From Bradyrhizobium lablabi (lineage in GTDB: Bacteria > Pseudomonadota > Alphaproteobacteria > Rhizobiales > Xanthobacteraceae), in assembly GCF_018129385.1 (NCBI RefSeq), contig NZ_JAFCLN010000011.1:1-64000 (forward strand): 64,000 bases of DNA, written 5' to 3'. Under the pieces are notes generated by a model that was given only the letters and a program-made list of their open reading frames with translations, had not been told where the DNA came from and searched no databases. Made by a program: the position numbers and the translations under genes. Shown piece by piece: positions 26,686 to 35,749 of this stretch (position 1 is its first letter; every line of letters starts with the position of its first letter).

Positions 26686-27917
26686 ACGTCAACGCAGCTC
26701 CAATGATCAAAGACTGCGTGGAATTTCATCGCACGACTATTGGCGCAATCTGCGATCAGTTTGATGGGGAGGTGCAGACAGGACCTTTTGGAAGTCAGTT
26801 GCATGCGTCTGACTACTCTGATGAAGGCATTCCTGTTGTCATGCCGCAGGACATGCTCGATGGAGAGATCTCGTGCGCGAATATTGCGCGTGTCGATGCA
26901 AGTCATGCTCGAAGGCTAAGCCAGCACCGACTTCGCGTTGGTGACGTGGTCTTTAGTCGTCGAGGTGACGTGAGCCGATTCGCGGTAGTTACGGAGCAAG
27001 AGGAAGGATGGCTCTGCGGAACGGGGAGTATTCGCATTCGTTTGAACTTCCCGAACCTCGATATGGGCTATTTGCGTCACTTTCTAAAGCGCGATGAGGT
27101 CGGCAGTTGGCTTCTCTATCACGCTAAAGGCGTGACAATGCCTAATCTCAATACAAGTATTATTCGCGCGATTCCATTTTTTTATCCGCCGCTCAACCAG
27201 CAGCGGCGGATCGCGACGATCCTAGATAAAGCGGATAGGCTGCGCCGTAAGGGCAAGCGTGAGCTTGAACTACTCGGCAGCCTTAATCAGGCGACTTTTC
27301 TCGATATGTTTGGAGATACGGTAAGGAATACGAAGGGTTGGATAGAGAAGCCGCTAGCAGCTTACGAATCATTTCTCACTAGTGGGTCACGTGGTTGGGC
27401 AAAATACTATTCAGCCGCGGGTAAGGCGTTCATTCGAATCCAGAATTTGAGAAATGGCGACCTCTCGACCAATGATATGGTTTTCGTCGATCCTCCACAA
27501 AGTGCTGAAGCGGAAAGAACGACTGTGCGTGGAGGAGATGTTTTGATTAGCATTACGGCTGATCTCGGAAGAACTGCTGTGGTTCCGGACACTTTGGACG
27601 GCCAAGCTCACATCAATCAACACATCGCCCTTGTACGGGTCACCGGCATAAATCCAATTTACCTGTCAATGTATCTCGCCAGTGCAGGAGGAGAGGTTCA
27701 GTTTAGAGCGTTGAATCGACAAGGCGTGAAGGCGGGGTTGAACTTTGACGACATCCGGAGTCTGCGGATCTTGGAGCCTCCCATCCATCTACAAGCGACC
27801 TACGCGGCTAGGACGACCCACATCCGAAAGATCATTGATAAGGCAGCTCTAGCGGCAATGAAATTTTCGGCATTGTTTTCCTCCCTTCAATCCCGCGCCT
27901 TCTCCGGGCAGCTCTGA
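26682..27917 (+). CDS. hsdS: Type I restriction-modification specificity subunit
   Basis: DNA-recognition subunit that sets the target sequence for both HsdM and HsdR. The 411-residue protein has two target-recognition domains. The first includes QTGPFGSQLHASDY and is followed by the conserved helical spacer NQQRRIATILDKADRLRRK. The second runs from about residue 215 and ends with a matching helical region (TYAARTTHIRKIIDKAA). The base composition is visibly more A+T rich than the genes on either side, as is common for hsdS and consistent with replacement of recognition domains by transfer. Translationally coupled to hsdM. Confidence 0.93.
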   Translation: MNVNAAPMIKDCVEFHRTTIGAICDQFDGEVQTGPFGSQLHASDYSDEGIPVVMPQDMLDGEISCANIARVDASHARRLSQHRLRVGDVVFSRRGDVSRFAVVTEQEEGWLCGTGSIRIRLNFPNLDMGYLRHFLKRDEVGSWLLYHAKGVTMPNLNTSIIRAIPFFYPPLNQQRRIATILDKADRLRRKGKRELELLGSLNQATFLDMFGDTVRNTKGWIEKPLAAYESFLTSGSRGWAKYYSAAGKAFIRIQNLRNGDLSTNDMVFVDPPQSAEAERTTVRGGDVLISITADLGRTAVVPDTLDGQAHINQHIALVRVTGINPIYLSMYLASAGGEVQFRALNRQGVKAGLNFDDIRSLRILEPPIHLQATYAARTTHIRKIIDKAALAAMKFSALFSSLQSRAFSGQL

Positions 27918-27919
27918 CC

Positions 27920-28211
27920 ATGCGCTTCGAGTTCGATTGGGACCCGGCCAAGGCGGAGAGCAATCGGCGCAAGCATGGGTCACCTTCGAGGAGGCCATGG
28001 GGTGTTCGCCGATGCCCTGGCCCTGTCGCGGCTCGATGAAGAGTCTGGCCAGGGGGAGGAGCGCTGGGTTACCATAGGGCGAATTCCCACGAGCAAAATA
28101 CTGCTGGTGGTGCATACTTATATCGAGATATCGGCGGACCGGACTGCCATCCGCATCATTGCGGCCCGCCGGCCGACTCGCCGCGAGGTCAGTCATTACG
28201 AGGAAGGGTGA
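27920..28211 (+). pseudogene. brnT: brnT toxin gene with two frameshifts
   Basis: Ribonuclease-type toxin of the BrnT family, recognised from MRFEFDWDPAKAESNRRKHG in one frame, TFEEAM in a second and GVFADALALSRLDEESG through LVVHTYIE and RIIAARRPTRREVSHYEEG in a third. The breaks fall at G runs: GGG at 27977-27979 and GGGG at 27999-28002. Adding one G at each restores a single BrnT frame of about 98 residues. As written, the first frame stops near 28040. This could be a real inactivation or a homopolymer undercount in the assembly. It starts two bases after hsdS and ends four bases before brnA. Confidence 0.82.
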
Positions 28212-28215
28212 CCAG

Positions 28216-28416
28216 ATGAGGGATGAATACGACTTCTCGAACGCCGAGCGTGGCAAGTTCTTCCGCGAGGGCGCGCGCCTTGTGCCGCCGGTCCATCTGG
28301 AGCCGGAGGTGCTGGACTATCTGGTCGAACGTGCTTCGGCGCGGGGAGTGTCGCTGAGCTCGCTGGTCAACACGCTGCTCAAGAAGGACATCGAACTGAT
28401 CGACGCCGGTAAATAG
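28216..28416 (+). CDS. brnA: BrnA-type antitoxin
   Basis: A 66-residue antitoxin and probable autorepressor. It starts MRDEYDFSNAERGKFF, a toxin-binding N-terminus like that of other BrnA proteins. A ribbon-helix-helix part follows, PVHLEPEVLDYLVERASARG and VSLSSLVNTLLKKDIELI. The order toxin then antitoxin is normal for brnTA. It is intact although the upstream toxin frame is broken. It lies inside the restriction operon, eight bases ahead of hsdR. Family placement is by pattern and I am less sure of it than of brnT. Confidence 0.78.
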   Translation: MRDEYDFSNAERGKFFREGARLVPPVHLEPEVLDYLVERASARGVSLSSLVNTLLKKDIELIDAGK

Positions 28417-28424
28417 CATCGACG

Positions 28425-31400
28425 ATGTCGAACTTCGCCTTCCTCGCCTCCGAATTTCCTGCCGTGCACGAGGCGGCAGTAGAGGCGGAGCGTCAGGCAG
28501 CGGTGTCGCCGACCGCGGCGGCGTTCTTTGCGGGAAAGACGGTAGAGGTTGCCGTCAAGTGGGCGTTCCGGAACGACCCCGGTCTCAAGCTCCCCTATCA
28601 GGACAATATCGCGGCGCTCCTGCACGAGCCGAGCTTTCGCCGGGTAGCCGGCGAGGCGGTGTTTGCGAAGGCGAAGTATATCAACTCGCTGCGCAACCGG
28701 GCTGTCCACGAGGAGCGGCAGATCAAGCCGGGTGACGCGACGGGCGCGGTGAAGGAGCTGTTCCACGTCTGCTTCTGGTTCGCGCGCACCTACGCCCGCA
28801 AGGGCAAGCCGGCCGACGGACTTGCTTTCGATCCCGCGGTACTGTCGCGTCGCGACGAGGCGCTCAAGAAAGCGTTCGTCCATATCAAGCAGCAGCAGGA
28901 AGCGCTCGACGCCAGGAATGGCGAACTTACGAAGCTGCTTGCCGACAATCAGAACCTTGACGAAGAACTGAAAAAGCTGCGGGCCGAGGTCGCCGCTGCG
29001 CGCAAGGCGGCCGAGGCAAAGCCGGACAAGCACGACTACAACGAAGCCGAAACCCGCGACCGCTATATCGACCTGCTGTTGCGCGAGGCCGGCTGGACGC
29101 TCGACGGACCCGACGACCTCGAATTTCGCGTCGAGGGCATGCCCAACAACGAGGGCGTCGGTTACGTCGACTATGTGCTGTGGGGCGCCGACGGCAAGCC
29201 GCTTGGTCTCGTCGAGGCCAAACGCACGCGCAAGGACGCTCGGGTCGGGCAGCAACAGGCCAAGCTCTATGCCGACCTGTTAGAGGCCCGCTTCGGCCAA
29301 CGGCCGGTGATCTTCTATTCCAACGGCTACGAGCACTGGATCTGGGACGATACACGCTATCCGCCGCGCCAGATCGGCGGCTTCTACAAGCGCGATGAAC
29401 TTGAATTGCTGGTGCAGCGCCGCACCGGCCGCAAGCGGCTGGCTGCGGAGGCGATCAGCCGCAAGATCGTCGAGCGGCCCTACCAGCAACGCGCCATCAG
29501 GGCGATCGCGCGGCATTTCGAGCAGGATGGCGAGCGCAAGGCGCTGCTGGTGATGGCCACCGGCTCCGGCAAGACGCGCACCGTGATCGCGCTGGTCGAT
29601 CTTCTGATGCGTGCCAGCTGGGTCAAGCGCGTCCTGTTCCTCGCCGACCGTATTGCCCTAGTCAATCAGGCGGCCGGCGCATTCAAGATGCACCTGCCGG
29701 ATTCTGCCCCTGTCAACCTCATCACCGAACGCACCAGCGATGGCCGCGTGTTCCTGTCGACCTATCCGACGATGATGAACCTGATCGACGGCAGACAGGA
29801 GGGCAGGGTCAAGTTCGGCCCCGGCCATTTCGATCTCATCGTTATTGATGAAGCGCACCGCTCCGTCTACCAGCGCTTTCGCGCCATCTTCGAGTATTTC
29901 GATTCCTTCCTCGTCGGCCTGACGGCGACGCCAAAGGACCAGATCGACAAGAACACCTATTCGCTGTTCGATCTGGAGGATGGCGTTCCGACCGACGCCT
30001 ATTCACTCGATGAAGCGGTTGCCGATGGCTATCTCGTCCCGGCAAAGCCTATCTCGGTTCCGCTAAAGATCGTCCGCGCCGGTCTGCGCTACGACGAACT
30101 TACCGACGAAGAAAAAGACCATTGGGATATACTCGAATGGGGCGAGGAGGAGGTCCCCGATAGTATTGAGGCAGCCGAGATCAACAAACGCCTTTTCAAC
30201 GAGGACACGGTCGATCTCGTGCTTGAGCATCTGATGCAGAATGGCCTCAAGGTTGAGGGCGGTGACCGGATCGGCAAGACCATCATATTCGCCAAGAACC
30301 AGGACCACGCCAAATACATCGAGGCGCGCTTCAATGTGGCCTATCCCAATCTGGCCGGTCATTTCGCGCGCGTGATCACCTATGAGACCGGTCCTTACGC
30401 CCAGACTCTGATCGACGATTTTTCCAAGAAGAGTTCGGTTCCACACATCGCGATCTCTGTCGACATGCTGGATACCGGCATCGACGTCCCCGAAGTCGTC
30501 AACCTCGTCTTCTTCAAGCCGGTTCGCTCGAAGACCAAGTTCTGGCAGATGATGGGCCGCGGCACGCGCCTCTGCCCCGACCTGTTCGGTCCCGGTCAGG
30601 ACAAGGAATATTTCCGCGTCTTTGACTACTGCCAGAACCTCGAATTCTTTGGCGCAAATCCTGAGATCAAGGAGGCCGGCGCCGCGAAGTCGCTGTCTGA
30701 AAGACTCTTCACCGCGCGTCTCGATCTCGTCCGCGCTCTCAGCGAGAAGCACGAAAAGGCGGATGGCTTTGCCGAACAGGGTGGCGGTACGTATCAGGCA
30801 AGCCCGGATACGCCGCCAAGCGAAGAAGAGGTCCGTACCAGCGCGTTGAAAACCCTTCAGGATACCGTTGGCGGCATGAATCTCGACAACTTCATCGTCC
30901 GCCGCCACCGCCGGTCAGTAGAGAAGTATCGCAAGCCCGAGTCATGGCAGGCCTTGAACGACGAAGCGCGCAAGGAACTGGTCGACGAAGTCGCGCCGCT
31001 GCCGTCAGCAAACAACCTCGGTATCGAGGAAGCCAAGCGGTTCGACCTTCTGATGTTCTCGCTCGAACTGGCCCTGCTCAAGGGATCGAAGCGGTTCGAC
31101 ACCCTGAAGAAGCAGCTCATCGAAATCGCCTCCGCACTGGAAGATCAGGTCGGCATTCCCGCCATCGCGCATCAGGCGGCCTTGATCGAGGAAATCCAGA
31201 CCCAGCAATGGTGGGAAGGCGTCACCGTTCCCTTGTTTGAGCTGGTGCGCCTGCGACTGCGCGACCTCGTGCAGCATATCGAGAAGACCCGAAAGGCCAT
31301 CGTCTACTCCAACTTCATCGACGAAATCGGCGAAGGCGTCGAGCACGTAATGCCGCAATTCGCCGCCACGGACTTCGCGCGTTTCAAGCAGAAGGCCCGT

Positions 31401-31841
31401 CATTTTCTCAAAGCACACGAAGACCACATCGTGCTTCACAAGGTTCGGCATGGCCGGCCACTGACTTCATCTGACTTGAACGAGCTCGAAAAGTTGCTGC
31501 TGGATGCCGGCGTTGGTGAAGCCGGCGACATTACAAAGGCCAAGGAAACGAGTCAGGGCTTTGGCCGCTTCGTTCGTTCGCTGGTCGGCCTCGACCGCGC
31601 CGCGGTGAGCGAGGCCTTCGGTGAATTTCTCGCTGCCGGTACGGCAACCGCGGCCCAAATTGAATTCATCAACATGGTGATCGAGCACCTGACCGACCAA
31701 GGTGTGATGGACCCCGAGCTGCTCTATGAGCCGCCGTTTACCGGCGTCGCTCCGACGGGGCCGGAGCATCTGTTCGACGAAGCCAAGGTCGTGCGTCTGG
31801 TGGGCAAGATTCGCGAGATCAATGACAGCGCGGTGGCCTGA
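28425..31841 (+). CDS. hsdR: Type I restriction enzyme endonuclease subunit
   Basis: ATP-dependent translocase and nuclease of the type I complex, 1138 residues. The order is: an N-terminal DUF4145-like helical domain (about 5-120), a coiled coil (145-200, Glu/Lys/Leu rich), and a PD-(D/E)xK nuclease (about 205-320, with GYVDYVLWGADGKP and LGLVEAKRT). A superfamily 2 helicase follows, with Walker A VMATGSGKTRTVIAL (near 380), DEAH box VIDEAHRSVYQRF (near 475), and the motif VI area MMGRGTRLCPDL. The C-terminal EcoEI-type domain completes it. The architecture matches EcoEI-class HsdR. All landmarks look intact, so the system should restrict if hsdS is functional. Confidence 0.96.
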   Translation: MSNFAFLASEFPAVHEAAVEAERQAAVSPTAAAFFAGKTVEVAVKWAFRNDPGLKLPYQDNIAALLHEPSFRRVAGEAVFAKAKYINSLRNRAVHEERQIKPGDATGAVKELFHVCFWFARTYARKGKPADGLAFDPAVLSRRDEALKKAFVHIKQQQEALDARNGELTKLLADNQNLDEELKKLRAEVAAARKAAEAKPDKHDYNEAETRDRYIDLLLREAGWTLDGPDDLEFRVEGMPNNEGVGYVDYVLWGADGKPLGLVEAKRTRKDARVGQQQAKLYADLLEARFGQRPVIFYSNGYEHWIWDDTRYPPRQIGGFYKRDELELLVQRRTGRKRLAAEAISRKIVERPYQQRAIRAIARHFEQDGERKALLVMATGSGKTRTVIALVDLLMRASWVKRVLFLADRIALVNQAAGAFKMHLPDSAPVNLITERTSDGRVFLSTYPTMMNLIDGRQEGRVKFGPGHFDLIVIDEAHRSVYQRFRAIFEYFDSFLVGLTATPKDQIDKNTYSLFDLEDGVPTDAYSLDEAVADGYLVPAKPISVPLKIVRAGLRYDELTDEEKDHWDILEWGEEEVPDSIEAAEINKRLFNEDTVDLVLEHLMQNGLKVEGGDRIGKTIIFAKNQDHAKYIEARFNVAYPNLAGHFARVITYETGPYAQTLIDDFSKKSSVPHIAISVDMLDTGIDVPEVVNLVFFKPVRSKTKFWQMMGRGTRLCPDLFGPGQDKEYFRVFDYCQNLEFFGANPEIKEAGAAKSLSERLFTARLDLVRALSEKHEKADGFAEQGGGTYQASPDTPPSEEEVRTSALKTLQDTVGGMNLDNFIVRRHRRSVEKYRKPESWQALNDEARKELVDEVAPLPSANNLGIEEAKRFDLLMFSLELALLKGSKRFDTLKKQLIEIASALEDQVGIPAIAHQAALIEEIQTQQWWEGVTVPLFELVRLRLRDLVQHIEKTRKAIVYSNFIDEIGEGVEHVMPQFAATDFARFKQKARHFLKAHEDHIVLHKVRHGRPLTSSDLNELEKLLLDAGVGEAGDITKAKETSQGFGRFVRSLVGLDRAAVSEAFGEFLAAGTATAAQIEFINMVIEHLTDQGVMDPELLYEPPFTGVAPTGPEHLFDEAKVVRLVGKIREINDSAVA

Positions 31842-31959
31842 TCAGGCTTGGCGGTATGCAGTGCGGCAAGGTGACCCGTCGGGCAAATCAGTCTGAATCG
31901 TGTCAAGTCCTAGATACCAAAATATTCCGCTTGCATGTTTCTGAAAATCAGAAGTATAA

Positions 31960-32405
31960 CTCCCGCACACCATCCCGACGAGGGGCGTTTCGCGATCGTC
32001 ACGATTTGTAGGGGTGGAATGCGATGGACGCCTTGGCGTGGCGCGGTTTCGTGCCGGACGAAAACGCTGGGGCGTACGACGAAGCCGTGTGGTCCTGACG
32101 CCGCTATGCAGGCATCAAGTTCGCGGGAAGCTCATGCTTTTCACGGGCGACAGTGACAACCAAGCGCTCTCACTGGGGAGAGCACGGTATAAGTCGTAAA
32201 GCCATTGCGCAGGGGATGTCGGACTGCCTCCGCTTCACCTGTATGCTCGTGTGCATTTTCCTTTGCGCAAGCAAGCACACGAGACCGCGGGTGCAGCGTG
32301 CACCCGGCATTCCCTGCGCCCTCACTCTCTCGAGGGTCAAGGTATCGGCCAAAAACCCGGGCGTGTCGCGCCGCGGGATCGCGAGCGGCTGTTTGAAAAC
32401 TTACA
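31960..32405. repeat. Probable dispersed repeat element of Bradyrhizobium type
   Basis: Contains TCGTGTGC (about 32248) paired with GCACACGA (about 32275), then the palindrome GGGTGCA-GCG-TGCACCC at 32289-32305 followed by GGCATTCCCTGCGCCCTC. I recall very similar sequence scattered through Bradyrhizobium genomes, often mis-called as small ORFs. This rests on memory, not a search. Confidence 0.5.
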
Positions 32406-32410
32406 CGCGG

Positions 32411-32550
32411 CGTCATCGCCCGCGCAGGCGGGCGATCCAGTATTCCAGAGACGTCAGTGGTTCATCCGAGAGGCCGCGGTGTACTGGATACCCGCAGGAG
32501 CCTGTCATCGGGCTCGCCGCAGGCGAGACCCGGTGGCGGGTATGACGGTC
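32411..32550. repeat. Inverted repeat with CCTGTCATCGGGCTCGCC arm, copy 2
   Basis: Has CGTCATCGCCCGCGCAGGCG at the left and GAGACCCGGTGGCGGGTATG ending ACGG at the right, with GTATTCCAGAG and GTACTGGATACCCGC inside. Same family as 13477-13648 and 32872-32976. Confidence 0.75.
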
Positions 32551-32572
32551 ATAGGGTGCGGCAATGACCGAG

Positions 32573-32797
32573 CTAGTGGCAATACCTTCGCTCCACCCAC
32601 GCGCCGCTCTCGTTGCGCTCGCGCCGGAAAGTGCAATGGAGCTGGATCTTCGCGTCGATCATCCGCGGCCGCACATCGATCGGCCTCGGCAGGCTCGGCG
32701 TGTTGAGGTTGAGATTGTTCATGCCGGCCTGTGCCGCGGAAACGGAGACGAGGGCCGCTACAGCGGCGAGGGCGAGAGAGGCGGTTCTGGCTGACAT
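32573..32797 (-). CDS. Small secreted protein of unknown function
   Basis: A 74-residue protein with a textbook signal peptide: basic start MSARTAS, hydrophobic LALAAVAALVSVSA and AQA cleavage near residue 23. The mature part of about 50 residues is rich in Asn, Pro and Arg, with two cysteines (LHCTFRRER and RRYCH) that could form a disulfide. I do not recognise a family. It lies between two copies of the same inverted-repeat family, so it is isolated from other genes. The signal peptide is the main reason to believe it. Confidence 0.7.
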   Translation of the reverse strand: MSARTASLALAAVAALVSVSAAQAGMNNLNLNTPSLPRPIDVRPRMIDAKIQLHCTFRRERNESGAWVERRYCH

Positions 32798-32871
32798 GGC
32801 GGCGCTCCGGGCTGGTCGCGAGCTGACCCCGCTTTGTCGCAGGCTGGAGGAGGCGGGTTCACGCCCTCACT

Positions 32872-32976
32872 CGTCGCCACCCGCGAAGGCGGGTGGCCCA
32901 GTATTCCAGAGGCTTCAGTGATTGAGTCGAGGGGCCGCGGCGTACTGGATACCCGCCTTCGCGGGTATGACGGTCA
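32872..32976. repeat. Inverted repeat with GTATTCCAGAG / GTACTGGATACCCGC, copy 3
   Basis: Outer arms TCGCCACCCGCGAAGGCGGG and CCCGCCTTCGCGGGTATGAC flank GTATTCCAGAGGC and GCGTACTGGATAC. It lies at the 3' end of the cyclase gene, 17 bases past its stop. Confidence 0.75.
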
Positions 32977-32993
32977 CTGGATGGGATAGAGCG

Positions 32994-35468
32994 CTACCCC
33001 TTCTTCTGCCGCTTCGCCGCAGCAGCCGCGTCCACCACGTTGTCCACCTCCTCGCGCCAGGCGGTGATCTCCGCGGCGAGGATCGGGTGGTTAAAGCCCT
33101 TCAAATTCAGATCGTCGATCGGGCGGCCGTCGACCCACGGCTCGACCATGCCATAGACCCTTCGGCTCACCACGATCTGGCCGGCCTTCGCCTCGTCGCA
33201 CAGGCGCGAGGCGAGGTTGGTGACGCTGCCGATCGCGGCGTATTCCAGCCGCTGCTCGAAGCCGATCTGGCCGAGCGTGGCATAGCCGAGCGCAATGCCG
33301 ATGCCAAAACCGAGATTGTGGCCTCGATTGCGCCAGCGGTCGCACAGCTTGCCGATGGTGTCGCGCATCTCGACGCTCATCTTCACCGCGCGCTTGACGT
33401 GGTCCTCGAACTGGATCGGCGCGTTGAACAGGATCATCACGCCGTCGCCGGCATAGCGGTCGAGCGTGCCCTCGTAGCGGAAGATCAGTTCGCCGAGCGC
33501 GGCGTGATATTCGCGCAGCACGTTCATCGCCTCTTCCGGCTCGGTCTGCTCGGTGAAGGCGGTAAAGCCGCGCATGTCGCAGAACACCACGGTGACCTCG
33601 CGGCGATGGCTGTCGAGCAGCGACTCCTGCCCATCGGAGGAAGCGATCAGCTGCGCCACCTGCGGGGCGAGGAAGCGCTCGAGCTTGCGGATGCGCTCGA
33701 TTTCGCCGAGCTGCGTCTCGACGCGGTCCTCCAGCGACTTGTTCCAGTCCTTGAGCTGATCCGTCTGCTCCTGCAATTGTGCCGCCTGCTGCTGCACCGT
33801 GGAATGCGCCGCCGCCAGCTCGCGGCTGGTCTGGTTCACCTCGGTGAACAGCCGCGCATTGCGCATCGCCAGCACCGACTGGTGCGCAAAGGTCTTCATC
33901 AGCCCGATCAGATTCTGCGAGAACTCGCCGGCATTTTTCCGCAGCACCACCAGCGAGCCGAGCACGCCCTTCTGATCGACCAGCGGCACGACCAGCACGG
34001 AAAGATAGCCGGCGGCAATGGTGATATCGCGCAGCGGATTCTCCGCGATCGCAACCACATTGGGGATCGCGATCGGCTCGCCGCGGACGGCGGCATCGCC
34101 GAGCACGTTGCCTTCCTCTGCGATCGAGACGTGCTCGCCCTTGGCATCCCTGTCGATGCCGATCGATTCGGTGAGGTTGAAGGTGCGGTGCTCCGCGTCA
34201 TAGCCGTAGATCAGCACGGCGTCGGCATGGGTGATCTCCAGCGCGCGCGCCGCCACCGTCGGCAGCACGGCGTCGAGATCGAGCGAGGACGACACCGCGC
34301 GACCGACCTCTTCCAGCACCTTCAGCTCGTTGATCGACTGCGCCAGATCCCGCGTGCGCTCGTTCACCTTCGCTTCGAGGTCGGCGTAGGTGTTCTGGAG
34401 CTGCCCGGCCATGCTGTTGAACTGCGTGGCGAGCTCCTGCAACTCGTCATGGGTGCGCACGTCGATGCGGTGATCGAACTCGCCGTCGCCGAGCCGCCGC
34501 GCGCCGGAGGACAGCGCTGTGATCGGGATCAGCATGCGCCGCGCCAGCACGACGCCGGCGAGGATCGCGACCACGAGGCCGAGCGCCATCAACAGCGCGA
34601 TACGCACGAGCTGGTCGCGGATCGGCGCGAGCGCCTGGGCCGTCGGCTGCTCGAAGAACACGAACCAGCCGAATTTCGGCACCGCGCTCTCGGTCGTCAG
34701 CACGTCGTGGCCCGCCGTATCCCTGCCGGACGAGACCGGCGTGCCGCCATGCGCCAGCACCGCGGCGACCTGCGGCAGGCTCGCAAGCTCCTTGCCGATG
34801 TCGGGGCCCTTGGTCGAGCTCGCCAGCACCTGCCCGCGCGGATCGACCACATAGGCAAAGGCCGAGCGGCCGACCTGGGCGTCGCTGAGATAATCGGAGA
34901 GGAAGCGCAGATCGATCTCGGCGACGGTGACGCCGGCGTTGTAGCCGGAATGCGACAGCGCGATCGAAATATACGGGTGCTGGTCGCGGAAATAGGCCGG
35001 CGAAAAACTAGTGCCGCGCGCCAGCGTCTCGGTGAAACGGACGTCGCGGGAGAAGTCGACATTGCTGCCGTAATTGACGGTCAGCCGCGACAGCCGCAGC
35101 TGCTCGCGGCCCTGGCCGGAGATGAAGGAGAGCTGGTTGACCGCCGGCACCTGGTTCAGGAGCTGCGAATAGTCCGCGCGGCGCTGGGCCAGCGTGTCGG
35201 CGTCATTGCTCTTGGTGGAGCTGGCGCGGGTCACCCAGCTGATCTGGCGCTCCAGCTCGGCCATCGACTGGTCGATGCGCTTGGCGGTCGCCTCGGCCTT
35301 CTCGCCCATCGCGTCGGTCAGCGAGGTCTTGGTGCCGGAATAGCCGATCCAGGTCTCGATCGCGCCGTTGACGGCGAGAACGAACACCACGAGGCCCACC
35401 AGCGCAAAGACGTATTTGGCGAACAGGCCTCCACGCAGGAACCAGATCTTGCCGCTGCCCTCGTTCAT
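32994..35468 (-). CDS. Multidomain adenylate/guanylate cyclase (sensor-HAMP-GAF-class III cyclase)
   Basis: Membrane receptor cyclase of 824 residues. An N-terminal helix (about 14-36) is followed by a long periplasmic Cache-like sensor domain (to about 280). Next come a second helix (LLMALGLVVAILAGVVLARR), HAMP (with DELQELATQFNSMAGQL), a coiled linker, and a GAF domain (about 390-540). A second coiled coil (QQQAAQLQEQTDQLKDWNK) leads to a class III cyclase domain. That domain has VVFCDMRGFTAF and RYAGDGVMILFNAP, which supply the two metal-binding aspartates, and YAAIGSVTNLASRLC downstream. Substrate choice between ATP and GTP cannot be settled by eye. A CRP-type regulator gene is 2.6 kb away. 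Confidence 0.93.
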   Translation of the reverse strand: MNEGSGKIWFLRGGLFAKYVFALVGLVVFVLAVNGAIETWIGYSGTKTSLTDAMGEKAEATAKRIDQSMAELERQISWVTRASSTKSNDADTLAQRRADYSQLLNQVPAVNQLSFISGQGREQLRLSRLTVNYGSNVDFSRDVRFTETLARGTSFSPAYFRDQHPYISIALSHSGYNAGVTVAEIDLRFLSDYLSDAQVGRSAFAYVVDPRGQVLASSTKGPDIGKELASLPQVAAVLAHGGTPVSSGRDTAGHDVLTTESAVPKFGWFVFFEQPTAQALAPIRDQLVRIALLMALGLVVAILAGVVLARRMLIPITALSSGARRLGDGEFDHRIDVRTHDELQELATQFNSMAGQLQNTYADLEAKVNERTRDLAQSINELKVLEEVGRAVSSSLDLDAVLPTVAARALEITHADAVLIYGYDAEHRTFNLTESIGIDRDAKGEHVSIAEEGNVLGDAAVRGEPIAIPNVVAIAENPLRDITIAAGYLSVLVVPLVDQKGVLGSLVVLRKNAGEFSQNLIGLMKTFAHQSVLAMRNARLFTEVNQTSRELAAAHSTVQQQAAQLQEQTDQLKDWNKSLEDRVETQLGEIERIRKLERFLAPQVAQLIASSDGQESLLDSHRREVTVVFCDMRGFTAFTEQTEPEEAMNVLREYHAALGELIFRYEGTLDRYAGDGVMILFNAPIQFEDHVKRAVKMSVEMRDTIGKLCDRWRNRGHNLGFGIGIALGYATLGQIGFEQRLEYAAIGSVTNLASRLCDEAKAGQIVVSRRVYGMVEPWVDGRPIDDLNLKGFNHPILAAEITAWREEVDNVVDAAAAAKRQKKG

Positions 35469-35649
35469 CCAGACCCTCGTGCGCCGCCAATGTTCAGGTC
35501 GCGCGCATCCGCAATGATGGTCATGGCCGCCGCCGCAGCGCGGCAGCCGCCTCAGCCGAGTCCGAATTTAGCACAGATTGAAGAGCCGGACCGTCCATCG
35601 GACGGCATGGTTAGCCCGGATTCTGGGCAACTCCCCCGTCAAATTCTCC

Positions 35650-35738
35650 CGTCATGGCCGGGCTTGACCCGGCCATCCACGCCTTATTGGGCGGGGCGGG
35701 CAAAGACGTGGATGCCCGGGACAAGCCCGGGCATGACG
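35650..35738. repeat. Inverted repeat CGTCATGGCCGGGCTTGACC, copy 2
   Basis: Same family as 23893-23980, with arms CGTCATGGCCGGGCTTGACC and GACAAGCCCGGGCATGACG. It occupies the gap between the start of the cyclase gene and the end of the AsmA gene. The rest of the 281-base gap shows no other feature. Confidence 0.8.
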
Positions 35739-35749
35739 ATGGGAGCGAG

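Larger units (their letters stand above)
31842..32572. other. Gene-free, repeat-rich spacer after hsdR
   Basis: 731 bases with only short unconvincing ORFs. It contains a moderately long conserved-looking element (about 31960-32405) and the inverted repeat at 32411-32550. No integrase, tRNA edge or direct repeat marking an island end was seen. Confidence 0.6.

Noticed and set aside
27975..28211. Intact 78-residue brnT from the ATG at 27975
   Set aside because: Its first residues (MGHLRGGHG) are an out-of-frame reading of the BrnT sequence. The real N-terminus is upstream in another frame.
25141..31841. Integrated phage or conjugative element carrying the restriction genes
   Set aside because: No integrase, tRNA edge, flanking direct repeat or structural genes were seen; only the gene set and the composition of hsdS suggest transfer.
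32153..32545. Possible 130-residue protein in the spacer after hsdR
   Set aside because: It runs through a dispersed repeat and an inverted-repeat unit and has no good start site.
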